Part shown: positions 28,418 to 36,745 of the stretch, in pieces
Numbering within the stretch: position 1 is the stretch's first letter
How the letters are laid out: every line of letters begins with the position of its first letter
Origin: Fidelibacterota bacterium
GTDB lineage: Bacteria; Pseudomonadota; Alphaproteobacteria; Rhodospirillales; Rhodospirillaceae
Direction of reading: 5' to 3'
NCBI GenBank assembly: GCA_947475295.1
Contig: CANJLF010000003.1
Location: forward strand, 62,001 to 126,000
Length of the DNA stretch: 64,000 nt
The notes under the pieces: model-generated
Told to the model about the DNA's origin: nothing
Seen by the model: the letters and a program-made list of their open reading frames with translations, nothing else
The model's database searches: none
Made by a program: the position numbers and the translations under genes

Positions 28418-30198
28418 AACGCGCCTTCCCCGAGCGCCATGAGCGGCTTGCTGCCGGAGCGCACGACCGCATCCAAGGACGCAATCTGCGGCAGGACGCG
28501 CTGCATGAAATAGCGGCCCACGTGCAGCTTGGCGGCGGCGAAGTCGGCATCGCTGTCCTTCTTGGCTAAGGCTGCTTCAATCATCAGCACCCAGGTCCAG
28601 GCGAAGGCCGTGAGCCCAAACATGCGCAAGTAGTCGTTGGCGGCGGCGGCGCGGGCATTGGGATCATTCTTGGATTCACCGACCATCCACATAGTCACGG
28701 CTTTCAACCGCTCTACGGCGTCCTTCAAGGGCGTGACGAATTCAGAGAGATCGTTGCGCCCGGCGACGCGCTTCAAGGTCGCGTCGACTTCCGAAAGCCA
28801 GCCGGTGAACAGGCGGCCATTGTCGAGGCCCAACTTACGGCCCACAAGATCGAGCGCCTGAATCGTATTGGTGCCCTCATAGATTTCGGTGATACGCACA
28901 TCGCGCACCAGCTGCTCCATGCCGTGCTCGCGGATATAACCGTGGCCGCCGAAGACCTGCAGACAGGCGTTGGCGATTTCCGAACCGTAGCCCGTGCCGC
29001 AAGCCTTGACGATGGGTGTCATGAGCCCGGCCATGTCCTCGGCGTGCTGGCGCACGGCGGCATCGGGATGTTTGTGAGAAATATCCACCTGGATGTGCGC
29101 CCATACCGCCAACGCGCGCTCGGCTTCGATGATGGCGCGGGAAAACATAAGGCGGTTGCGGATATCAGGATGCACGATGATGGGATCGGCCGGCTTGTCG
29201 GGCCGCGCGACACCGTCGGCAGCGCGGCCTTGCAAACGGTCCTTGGCGTAAGCTACCGCGCTTTGATAGGCGACTTCGGCGGTGCTGATGCCCTGACTGC
29301 CGACAAACAGGCGTTCCTTATTCATCATCACGAACATGCCGGCGAGACCCTTGTGCGGCGCGCCCACCAGCCAGCCGGTGGCGCCGTCGAAATTCATGAC
29401 GCAGGTGACCGACGCCTTCATGCCCATCTTGTGTTCGATGGACCCGCAGGCCGCCGCGTTGCGCTTGCCGAGGGAGCCGTCGGCATTGGGCAAGAACTTC
29501 GGCACCAGGAACATGGAAATGCCGCGGCTGCCTTCCGGCGCATCGGGAAGACGCGCCAGCACCAAATGTACGTGGTTGTCGGTCATGTCGTGTTCGCCGG
29601 CGGAGATAAATATCTTGGTGCCGGTGACGCTGTAGCTGCCGTCGCCGTTGGGCACAGCCTTGGTCCGCAGCAAACCCAAATCCGAACCGGCGTGAGATTC
29701 GGTCAGGCACATGGTGCCTTGCCACGCACCGCTGATGAGCTTGGGCAGGTAATAACTTTTCTGCTCCGGCGTTCCCAAAGCGGCGAGTGCCAGGATCGTG
29801 CCCTGCGTCAAGCCGGGGTAAAGGCCCAACGACAGATTCGAAGACCCGATCATTTCGCTGACGAGATAGTCGATGGTCTCGGGCAATCCTTGCCCGCCGT
29901 ATTCGGGGTCCGCCGTCAAGCCGCACCAGCCGCCTTCGGCATATTGCTTGTAGGCTTCCTTAAAGCCCTTTGGCGTCGTGACCTTGCCGTCCTTGAAGGT
30001 GCAGCCTTCCTGGTCACTGCTCTGATTGATCGGGAACAGCACACCCTCGCAAAGCTTGGCGCATTCATCGAGGACCGCGTCCATGAGGTCGGCGGTGGCA
30101 TCGCCGTAGCCGGGCAGCGCTGTCAGCTTGTCCGCCGCACGGAAAACGTCGTGCAGCACAAAGCGCATCTCACGTAGCGGAACGGTATAGACGGCCAT
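28414..30198 (-). CDS. Acyl-CoA dehydrogenase with C-terminal extension
   Basis: The roughly 594-residue flavoenzyme has the acyl-CoA dehydrogenase middle domain (GTMCLTESHAGSDLGLLRTKA) and the C-terminal signature (QVFGGHGYIREHGMEQLVRDVRITEIYEGTN), followed by the extra C-terminal domain typical of the long, DmdC-like subgroup. It oxidises a CoA thioester to the 2-enoyl form; the chain length or substrate is unknown. The start at 30198 is preferred since GGGGGA lies upstream; the frame opens five codons earlier. The AsmA-like gene begins in an overlapping frame at its stop codon. Confidence 0.92.
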   Translation of the reverse strand: MAVYTVPLREMRFVLHDVFRAADKLTALPGYGDATADLMDAVLDECAKLCEGVLFPINQSSDQEGCTFKDGKVTTPKGFKEAYKQYAEGGWCGLTADPEYGGQGLPETIDYLVSEMIGSSNLSLGLYPGLTQGTILALAALGTPEQKSYYLPKLISGAWQGTMCLTESHAGSDLGLLRTKAVPNGDGSYSVTGTKIFISAGEHDMTDNHVHLVLARLPDAPEGSRGISMFLVPKFLPNADGSLGKRNAAACGSIEHKMGMKASVTCVMNFDGATGWLVGAPHKGLAGMFVMMNKERLFVGSQGISTAEVAYQSAVAYAKDRLQGRAADGVARPDKPADPIIVHPDIRNRLMFSRAIIEAERALAVWAHIQVDISHKHPDAAVRQHAEDMAGLMTPIVKACGTGYGSEIANACLQVFGGHGYIREHGMEQLVRDVRITEIYEGTNTIQALDLVGRKLGLDNGRLFTGWLSEVDATLKRVAGRNDLSEFVTPLKDAVERLKAVTMWMVGESKNDPNARAAAANDYLRMFGLTAFAWTWVLMIEAALAKKDSDADFAAAKLHVGRYFMQRVLPQIASLDAVVRSGSKPLMALGEGAF

Positions 30199-30391
30199 GA
30201 AATCCCCCGGCACTCGAATGCAGTGTAACGGTGTAGGTTAAGCCATTGCCCAAGGCCGTCAACTCGCGCTGATTGCAACAGAATCAAGGTACCACGTTAC
30301 CATCTGTCACAAATTCGCACTAAAATAGTCCACATTTTTACTTTAGAAGCATTCATAACTACAAAGCAGAGCGCCCATATCAAGGAACATT

Positions 30392-31249
30392 ATGTTGTTC
30401 TCGGCCGACCACGGCTCCTATTTCACGCGCATCAAGGCCTACCCGGTCCTTAGTGAGGCCGAGGAACTGAGCCTTGTGCGCCGCTGGTATGCCGAGGGCG
30501 ATCGCGCGGCCTTTGAAGCGCTGATCGGCAGCCACCTGCGCCTTGTCCCCAAGATCGCGCAGAAATATGTCGGCTACGGCCTGCCGCTGCCCGATCTCAT
30601 CGGCGAAGGCAACATTGGCTTGTTGCAATCGGCCGAGCGCTTCCGGCCGGAGAAAGGCTTCCGCTTTTCCACCTACGCCCGCTGGTGGATCAAAGCCGCG
30701 ATCCTTAGTTACGTTCTGCAGAACTGGTCGCTGTTGAAGATCGGCACCGGCGCCAACAAGTCGCGGCTGTTCTTCAACCTGCGCCGCGCGAAGCGGACGG
30801 TACAGCAGGGCGGCGATCGTTCTTTGACCGACGCCGAAGCCGACAAGCTGGCCGCGCACTTCCAGGTGACCACGGACGACATCGTCGCCATGGACCAGCG
30901 CATGACCGCGAACGATGTGTCGTTGCATCAGCCGGTGCCGGGCGGCGACGGCCTGACCGTCGGCGATCTGATCGCCGACACATCACCAAACCCGAAAGAC
31001 ATCCTTGCCGCGCGGAACGAACGCGAAAGCCGGGCGGCGATGCTGCGGGAAGCTTTGGGAATGCTTGACCGGCGCGAGAAGGATATCGTCACCAAGCGCT
31101 ATTTGACCGAACGGCCCGCGACTTTGTCGAAGCTTGCCGCCTTTTATGGCCTAACGGCGGAACGCGTGCGCCAGATCGAGCTCAAGGCCATTGCCAAGCT
31201 TGGCGAATACGTCAGGCCGCGCCGCCGCATTCAGCTTTCGACGGCATAA
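30392..31249 (+). CDS. rpoH: RpoH (sigma-32-type) sigma factor
   Basis: The 285-residue protein has sigma region 2 (LVPKIAQKYVGYGLPLPDLIGEGNIGLLQ and FRFSTYARWWIKAAIL) and region 4 with a helix-turn-helix (ATLSKLAAFYGLTAERVRQIELKA). The RpoH-type box LFFNLRRAK, with the nearby NWSLLKIGTG, distinguishes it from RpoD and RpoS. It would direct heat-shock genes. Alphaproteobacteria often have several RpoH paralogues, so whether this is the main one is open. An AT-rich stretch of about 170 bp lies upstream. Confidence 0.93.
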   Translation: MLFSADHGSYFTRIKAYPVLSEAEELSLVRRWYAEGDRAAFEALIGSHLRLVPKIAQKYVGYGLPLPDLIGEGNIGLLQSAERFRPEKGFRFSTYARWWIKAAILSYVLQNWSLLKIGTGANKSRLFFNLRRAKRTVQQGGDRSLTDAEADKLAAHFQVTTDDIVAMDQRMTANDVSLHQPVPGGDGLTVGDLIADTSPNPKDILAARNERESRAAMLREALGMLDRREKDIVTKRYLTERPATLSKLAAFYGLTAERVRQIELKAIAKLGEYVRPRRRIQLSTA

Positions 31250-31326
31250 GCCAAAACTTGAAGCGGGAAGATGTTCGCCGGTATATGATGCCGCGAACAT
31301 TTTTTGGCGGTCTTCGTTTTTTCTTC

Positions 31327-32085
31327 ATGGCACTCACGATCAACGAGCTTCCTTCGCCGAACTTCGGGCCGCGCAAGGCCATCGATGGCCAAACGCGCGT
31401 GCGCCACTTGGTTGTTCACTACACCGGCATGACACCCTGCCAGAAAGCGCTGGACCGCCTGCGCGACCCGAAGGCCGAGGTCAGCGCCCACTATGTTTTG
31501 GACGAAGACGGCACAATTTTCCGCCTCGTCGCCGAAGACATGCGCGCCTGGCACGCCGGAAAATCGTTCTGGCATGGCGCCTATGACATCAACAGCACAT
31601 CGGTGGGCATCGAGATCGTCAATCCCGGCCACGAATACGGCTACCGCGCCTTTCCCGATGTCCAGATCGCGGCCTTCGTGGCCTTGGCCGGCGACATCAT
31701 GCAGCGTCACAGAATCCCCGCTTATAATGTGTTGGGCCATTCTGACGTGGCGCCCGGGCGCAAAACCGATCCCGGCGAACTGTTCCCTTGGCAAGCCTTG
31801 TCGACGCAGGGCATCGGCCTGTGGCCCGAGGAGACTGTCACCTTGCCCGGTCATGCGGATATGACCGGGGCGCTGCGCCGGCTTTCGGAGATCGGCTACG
31901 CCGTACCCATGACGCCCGAATTGGGCAGCGACATACTGAACGCGGAGTCAGCGGTAACCGATGTGGTCTCGGCCTTTCAGGGTCGCTACCGGCAAAGCCG
32001 GGTCGACGGCCAACTGGACAACGAAACCGCCACCCGCATTGCTGCCGTGGCGGTCCGCTTCGCAGCCGCCCGGCCCGCCGCCTAG
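31327..32085 (+). CDS. N-acetylmuramoyl-L-alanine amidase with peptidoglycan-binding domain
   Basis: The 252-residue product has an N-terminal amidase_2 domain with zinc-ligand regions HLVVHYTG, AWHAGKSFWHG and GHSDVAPGRKTDPG, and a C-terminal peptidoglycan-binding helical domain (LGSDILNAESAVTDVVSAFQ and the following helix). It cleaves the amide bond between muramic acid and the stem peptide, in recycling or remodelling of peptidoglycan. A signal peptide is not evident from the chosen ATG at 31327, so the cellular site is unclear; other in-frame starts at 31258 or 31285 add about 15-25 residues. It stands just upstream of rnpB and the dcw cluster, a conserved arrangement in this class. Confidence 0.9.
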   Translation: MALTINELPSPNFGPRKAIDGQTRVRHLVVHYTGMTPCQKALDRLRDPKAEVSAHYVLDEDGTIFRLVAEDMRAWHAGKSFWHGAYDINSTSVGIEIVNPGHEYGYRAFPDVQIAAFVALAGDIMQRHRIPAYNVLGHSDVAPGRKTDPGELFPWQALSTQGIGLWPEETVTLPGHADMTGALRRLSEIGYAVPMTPELGSDILNAESAVTDVVSAFQGRYRQSRVDGQLDNETATRIAAVAVRFAAARPAA

Positions 32086-32096
32086 GTTCCCCCAGC

Positions 32097-32102
32097 TTGA
32101 CC
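32097..32102 (+). promoter_or_regulatory. Possible -35 box of rnpB
   Basis: TTGACC lies 35 bases before the predicted 5' end of RNase P RNA, the expected distance. The -10 region is not well conserved. Confidence 0.35.
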
Positions 32103-32131
32103 TTCACAGGCGGCGCGCTCATTGTGCGCCC

Positions 32132-32523
32132 GCGCCAGATGGCTGGATGACTGCTCTTTGTTTAGGCAAAGGGAGGAAAGTCCGGGCTCCACGGAAGCAA
32201 GGTGCCGGATAACGTCCGGCGGGGGCGACCCCAGGGAAAGTGCCACAGAAAACAAACCGCCAGCTTCTGCTGGTAAGGGTGAAAAGGTGCGGTAAGAGCG
32301 CACCGCGCGGCTGGTAACAGCGGCGGCAGGGTAAACCCCACCTGGAGCAAGACCAAATAGGGACGGCCGTTCGAGGGACTTCGGTCCTGTCGAAAGGTGG
32401 GTTTCCGCACCGTCGTCCGGGTCGGTCGCGTCGAGGTGCGCAGCGATGCGCATCCCAGAGGAATGGTCATCCAATGAGCTTCGGCTCAGGGACAGAACCC
32501 GGCTTATAGGCCATCTGGCGCAT
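32132..32523 (+). ncRNA. rnpB: RNase P RNA (class A)
   Basis: This RNA is the catalytic part of RNase P, which trims tRNA leaders. The ends pair over 12 bases (GCGCCAGATGGC at 32132 with GCCATCTGGCGC ending 32521). Conserved blocks appear in order: GAGGAAAGTCCGGGCTCC, ACAGAAAAC near 32245, GGTAAGGGTGAAAAGGTGC, GGCAGGGTAAACCCC near 32325, AGCAAGACCAAATAGGG, AGAGGAATGGTCATCC near 32457, and ACAGAACCCGGCTTATAGGC. It lies between the amidase gene and the mraZ promoter, as in many alphaproteobacteria. Confidence 0.96.
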
Positions 32524-32712
32524 ATTTTCCGAAGTGACGGCCCCAATATCTTCACCTCGCCACCCTCATGCCGCCTCGCCCGGGCGGTAAATAATCCCTC
32601 GTTTCCGTCCTAATTTGAGAAATAAAGTTGCGCATTTTGGCCGCGAGGGCCTTTGGTTAAATGAGAACAAATAAGGAACATAAACCTGTAAACCCAAGTA
32701 CTTAAGAGCCAA

Positions 32713-32747
32713 TCCCATTGACACCCATAAAATCCCATGAGATACCA
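32713..32747 (-). promoter_or_regulatory. MraZ operator (four TGGGN-type boxes)
   Basis: Read on the minus strand there are four boxes, TGGTA, TGGGA, TGGGT and TGGGA, each 10 bases from the next. Their plus-strand starts are 32743, 32733, 32723 and 32713. MraZ proteins are known to bind direct TGGGN repeats with 5-base gaps upstream of mraZ. One box carries a mismatch. Confidence 0.85.
32718..32746 (+). promoter_or_regulatory. Predicted mraZ (dcw) promoter inside the MraZ operator
   Basis: A perfect TTGACA (32718-32723) is followed after 17 bases by GATACC (32741-32746), a weak -10. The -35 box overlaps the operator boxes, so MraZ binding should block polymerase. The start of transcription would be near 32753. 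Confidence 0.6.
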
Positions 32748-32851
32748 TTACGGTCCAGCTACAGGTCTCGGAAGTTTTTCCTAAGTCATTGGAATTTCAG
32801 GACGAGCGGTACGCGGGCGCAAGGGGAACGGGCTTCGAGGGTGGTCCGGCG

Positions 32852-33295
32852 ATGAAAGCGTTCTTCGGGACGTTCGTGAACAAGGTTGACGCTAAAGGGC
32901 GTGTTTCCGTGCCGGCGCCGTTCCGCGCCGTCATTCAGGGACGCGGCCTGCACAGCGTCGCCCTTCATCCGTCGCTGATCGAGCCCTGCTTGGAAGGCGC
33001 CGGCTTCGACCGCTTTGAAAATCTTGAATCCGAAATCCCCGACTCATTCGCACCTGTGAAGCGCAATGAAATCGCCGAACTCGTCATGGGCGAACTGCGC
33101 GAGCTGCTGCTGGACGGCGACGGCCGCATCGTTCTGCCCGACGAATTCATCGCTAAAGCCAATCTCAAAGACCAGGCCACCTTCATCGGCCAGGGCAAGT
33201 TCTTCCAGATCTGGGAACCGGTCGCCATTGCAGCGGCCACTGAAGCCAAGCGCCAGCGCGTGATCGCGGCCTTGAAGCAAAACGGTGGCGCATAA
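32852..33295 (+). CDS. mraZ: MraZ transcriptional regulator of the dcw cluster
   Basis: The 147-residue product has two AbrB/SpoVT-like MraZ motifs: FFGTFVNKVDAKGRVSVPAPFR at the N-terminus and LLLDGDGRIVLPDEFIAKAN in the middle. It binds repeats in its own promoter and autoregulates the dcw cluster. The start at 32852 matches the family, whose proteins begin near FxGxFxxxxDxKGR; a longer frame from 32789 has no counterpart. The next gene overlaps its stop by one base. Confidence 0.96.
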   Translation: MKAFFGTFVNKVDAKGRVSVPAPFRAVIQGRGLHSVALHPSLIEPCLEGAGFDRFENLESEIPDSFAPVKRNEIAELVMGELRELLLDGDGRIVLPDEFIAKANLKDQATFIGQGKFFQIWEPVAIAAATEAKRQRVIAALKQNGGA

Positions 33296-34299
33296 TGTGC
33301 GCGGCTTTCACCACCGCGACGCCCTCGCCCGCAACACCCGAACATATTCCCGTTCTGTTGGCCGAAGTCATCGAAGCCTTGGCGCCCAAGGCCGACGGCG
33401 TTTATCTCGACGGCACGTTTGGCGCGGGCGGTTACACCGCGGCTCTGCTTGAAGCAGCACCTTGCATTGTATGGTCCATCGACCGCGATCCTGAAGCCCT
33501 TCAACGGGGCGCGGCCTTGCTTGAGAAGTACCCGGGCCGCGTCAATCTGGTGCAGGGACGCTTTGGCGACATGGCAGAGCTACTGTCGGCGCGCGGCATC
33601 ACGGGCGTCGACGGCGTCGCGCTCGATCTCGGCGTCAGCTCCATGCAGATCGACGACCGCACGCGCGGCTTTTCGTTCCTGCGCGACGGCCCCCTCGACA
33701 TGCGCATGGAAAAAAGCGGCCGCAGTGCCGCCGACGTGGTCAACACACTCTCGGAAAAAGAACTCTCCGATATTATTTTCACCTACGGCGAAGAGCGCCA
33801 TGCCCGCCGTGTCGCCCGCGCGATCGTCGAAGCCCGCCGCGAGCGTCCGTTTTCGCGCACCTTGCGCCTGGCCGACGTCATCCGCGCGGAAGTGCGCCGC
33901 TCCCAGGACGGCATCGATCCCGCCACCCGCACCTTCCAGGCCTTGCGTATATATGTGAACGACGAACTGGGCGAACTTGAGCGCGGCCTCTTGGGCGCCG
34001 AGAAGCTGTTGCGGCCCGGCGGCATCCTCGCCGTGGTCGCTTTCCATTCGCTGGAAGACCGCATCGTCAAAACCTTTTTGAAGGCGCGGTCGGGTTCGGC
34101 CTTGCGCCCCTCGCGCCATACGCCGGCCAGCCTGGGCGCAGCACCCGCCACCGCCACCTTCACACCGCTGTCGCGCCGCCCCGTGGGCCCCAGCGAAACC
34201 GAGATCGCGCGCAATCCCCGTGCCCGCTCGGCCCGTTTGCGCGTCGCTCAACGTACGGCCGCGCCCTCCCTGACCGCGTTGGCGGGAGGGTTGGCATGA
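33295..34299 (+). CDS. rsmH: 16S rRNA m4C1402 methyltransferase
   Basis: The 334-residue SAM-dependent enzyme methylates C1402 of 16S rRNA. Clear motifs are HIPVLLAEVIEAL, LDGTFGAGGYTAALLE (SAM binding), VDGVALDLGVSSMQIDD and GFSFLRDGPLDMRM. It is the conserved second gene of the dcw cluster. Start and mraZ stop overlap (TAATG). Confidence 0.97.
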   Translation: MCAAFTTATPSPATPEHIPVLLAEVIEALAPKADGVYLDGTFGAGGYTAALLEAAPCIVWSIDRDPEALQRGAALLEKYPGRVNLVQGRFGDMAELLSARGITGVDGVALDLGVSSMQIDDRTRGFSFLRDGPLDMRMEKSGRSAADVVNTLSEKELSDIIFTYGEERHARRVARAIVEARRERPFSRTLRLADVIRAEVRRSQDGIDPATRTFQALRIYVNDELGELERGLLGAEKLLRPGGILAVVAFHSLEDRIVKTFLKARSGSALRPSRHTPASLGAAPATATFTPLSRRPVGPSETEIARNPRARSARLRVAQRTAAPSLTALAGGLA

Positions 34300-34775
34300 G
34301 GGCATCGTGGTTCCTGTGGGGCGCGTTGGCGATCGGCGTCGGCGTATCGCTGTTCTTGCTTAAATATGAAGTACAAGCTCTGGAGAACGAGTTGATCGCC
34401 CGCCAGGAACAGGTGATCCGCGACCGTTCCGCTATCCGCGTGCTGGAAGCCGAGTGGACTTATCTTAACGACCCCGAACGCCTGCGCCGCCTGAGCGCGG
34501 AACATCTCGGCTTCGGTCCCGCCACAACTCAAAATGTCGCCGACATCGCGGCGCTGCCCTACCGCGGCGGCGTCGATGCGCCAGCACCAGTCTCGCAGCC
34601 GAACGTCGTACCACCCAGAGCCCGCCCCGAAGTCGAAGCGCAGGCACGCCCCGAGATCGCCGAGCCCACGGGCTTTGGACCGGTCTTGTTCGCGCGCTTG
34701 CAGCACCTTCTATTCCCGGCTTCGGCCGGCGCCGCGACCTTGCCCCCGCTTCCCTCAAAGAGGGCGCCGCGATGA
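34296..34775 (+). CDS. ftsL: Cell-division protein FtsL
   Basis: The 159-residue product has one membrane span (WFLWGALAIGVGVSLFLL, residues 5-22) followed by a periplasmic leucine-zipper-like coiled coil (VQALENELIARQEQVIRD) and a Pro-rich C-terminal tail. FtsL forms a trimer with FtsB and FtsQ in the divisome. The family is poorly conserved, so position between rsmH and ftsI carries most weight. It overlaps both neighbours by four bases. Confidence 0.9.
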   Translation: MRASWFLWGALAIGVGVSLFLLKYEVQALENELIARQEQVIRDRSAIRVLEAEWTYLNDPERLRRLSAEHLGFGPATTQNVADIAALPYRGGVDAPAPVSQPNVVPPRARPEVEAQARPEIAEPTGFGPVLFARLQHLLFPASAGAATLPPLPSKRAPR

Positions 34776-36745
34776 TAAATGTCCGCCCGGCACATCGCCG
34801 CTTGTTCCTGTATCCCGGCGAAGAGGTCAAACCCAGCCACGAGCCCAAGCTGCGCTTGCAAGGCACGACGACGCGCACGCTGGAGACCGGCCGCATGCGT
34901 CTTTTGATGACCGCCGGCATCTTTGGTATGGCGTTCGCCATGATCGGCCTACGGCTGGTGGACCTGATGGTCCTCAAGGAAGGACCCACCGTCATCGCCA
35001 AGCCGCACGGCATCGCGCGTCCCGCGACGGCGCGGGCCGACATCGTGGATCGCAATGGCGTGATCGTTGCCACCAACCTGCCGACGGTCAATCTCTACGC
35101 TGACACACATAAAGTCCCCGAAGCCAAGGAAGCCGCCGAAAAGCTGACGGCGACCCTGCCCGATCTTAAATACGACGAGGTGTTCAAGCATCTGACGTCG
35201 GGCCAGCGCTTTATTTATCTGCGCCGCAATCTGACGCCGGCGGAACAGATGGCGGTGAACCGGCTTGGCATCCCCGGCCTGTCCTTTGAAGACTCCGAAA
35301 GCCGCGTCTACACGCAAAGCTCGCTGTTCGCCCACGTGGTCGGTGTGACCGATCCCGACAACCACGGCGTCGCAGGCGTCGAGAAAACCTTCGATGACGC
35401 GCTGGCAACAGGTCAGCAGCCGCTTCAACTCTCGCTTGATGTCCGCATTCAGCATGCGGTACACGAAAGCTTGGCCGCCGCCATCGTGCGCTACCGCGCC
35501 GAGGCGGGCACCGCCGTTGTGATGGACGTGCGGAACGGCGAACTCCTCGCCATGGTGTCCCTGCCCGACTACGACCCCAAGTCCATGGGCACAGCATCGA
35601 AAGACTCGCGCTTCAATCGCACGACGCTGGGCCTCTATGAAATGGGCTCGACCTTCAAGCTGTTCACAGCCGCCATGGCGCTTGAAAACGGCACAGCCCG
35701 GATCGGCAGCCGCTACGATGCCTCGACGCCCATCAAGATCGGCCGCTTCACTATCGGTGACTTTCATGGTCTCAATCGCATGGAGTCGGTTCCGGAAATC
35801 CTGATTCACTCGTCCAATATCGGCGCCGCCAAAATGGCGCTGGAAGCCGGCACCGACGCGCAGAAAGCTTTCCTGAAAAAGATCGGCCTACTGTCGCCGT
35901 TGCGGCTTGAACTGCCGGAAACCGGCACGCCGCAGTTCCCATCCACGTGGCGCGACATCAACACCATCACCATTGCCTATGGTCACGGCATCTCGGTGAC
36001 TCCTGTGCATGTGGTCGCGGCGGTCAGTGCATTGGTCAATGGCGGAACATTGTATCCGCCGACCATCATTCGCCGCGCCGCAGGTCAGATGCCGCCGGGC
36101 ACACAAGTAATCTCGGCCAAGACCTCCGAAGAAATGCGCGCGATGATGCGCCTGATCGTACTCTACGGCTCCGGCAAGCAGGCCGACGCGAAAGGATATT
36201 TGGTCGGCGGCAAAACCGGCTCGGCCGAAAAAACCACCGTACATGGCGGCTATTCCGAAAACGCCTTGCGAACGTCATTCGTCGCCACTTTCCCCGTCGA
36301 TGCGCCGCGTTACGTCGTCCTGGTGCTGCTCGATGAGCCCCACGGCACCAAGGAAACTTTTAACTTCGCCACCGCCGGCTGGAACGCCGCACCCACGGTC
36401 GGCACCATCGTCAACAAGATCGGCCCGATGTTGGGCGTGTTTCCCATGGGTCATGCCGACACCTTCCAGCCGTTGACCGGTCTGATGCAGATCTATGGCA
36501 CGACCGAAACCCACAATGAATATGCCGGCCCCACCGTGGTGAAAACCAGCGCGCCAGCCGCGCCCGTGAACGCTCCGGTGCTGGACGATGAGGAGACCAC
36601 CAAGGTCTCGGTCACGCGCGAGGCGCCTGCTGTGGCGGCACCCACGAGCAGAGACGGCGGCAAAGACGGCATTGGCGGGCTGATCGATGATATCGACGTG
36701 CAGGATCTCGGCGTTTCCGGTGGGGGCACCGGTGCGTCTCAGTGA
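34772..36745 (+). CDS. ftsI: Penicillin-binding protein 3, septal transpeptidase
   Basis: The 657-residue transpeptidase crosslinks septal peptidoglycan. After an N-terminal membrane anchor (about residues 38-58) there is a PBP dimer domain and a transpeptidase domain with the three motifs STFK (in EMGSTFKLFTA), SSN (in IHSSNIGAAKM) and KTG (in GGKTGSAEKT). A C-terminal tail of some 80 residues, rich in Ala, Pro, Gly and Asp, is longer than in many relatives. It overlaps ftsL by four bases and the following murE start by 14. Confidence 0.96.
   Translation: MINVRPAHRRLFLYPGEEVKPSHEPKLRLQGTTTRTLETGRMRLLMTAGIFGMAFAMIGLRLVDLMVLKEGPTVIAKPHGIARPATARADIVDRNGVIVATNLPTVNLYADTHKVPEAKEAAEKLTATLPDLKYDEVFKHLTSGQRFIYLRRNLTPAEQMAVNRLGIPGLSFEDSESRVYTQSSLFAHVVGVTDPDNHGVAGVEKTFDDALATGQQPLQLSLDVRIQHAVHESLAAAIVRYRAEAGTAVVMDVRNGELLAMVSLPDYDPKSMGTASKDSRFNRTTLGLYEMGSTFKLFTAAMALENGTARIGSRYDASTPIKIGRFTIGDFHGLNRMESVPEILIHSSNIGAAKMALEAGTDAQKAFLKKIGLLSPLRLELPETGTPQFPSTWRDINTITIAYGHGISVTPVHVVAAVSALVNGGTLYPPTIIRRAAGQMPPGTQVISAKTSEEMRAMMRLIVLYGSGKQADAKGYLVGGKTGSAEKTTVHGGYSENALRTSFVATFPVDAPRYVVLVLLDEPHGTKETFNFATAGWNAAPTVGTIVNKIGPMLGVFPMGHADTFQPLTGLMQIYGTTETHNEYAGPTVVKTSAPAAPVNAPVLDDEETTKVSVTREAPAVAAPTSRDGGKDGIGGLIDDIDVQDLGVSGGGTGASQ

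Larger units (their letters stand above)
32524..32851 (+). promoter_or_regulatory. rnpB-mraZ intergenic region
   Basis: No gene is supported here. The first part is AT-richer than the surroundings and shows no strong hairpin with a T-run. The functional part is at 32713-32747: MraZ-type repeats and a -35 box, listed separately. The mraZ leader from about 32753 to the ATG at 32852 is roughly 100 bases long. Confidence 0.6.
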
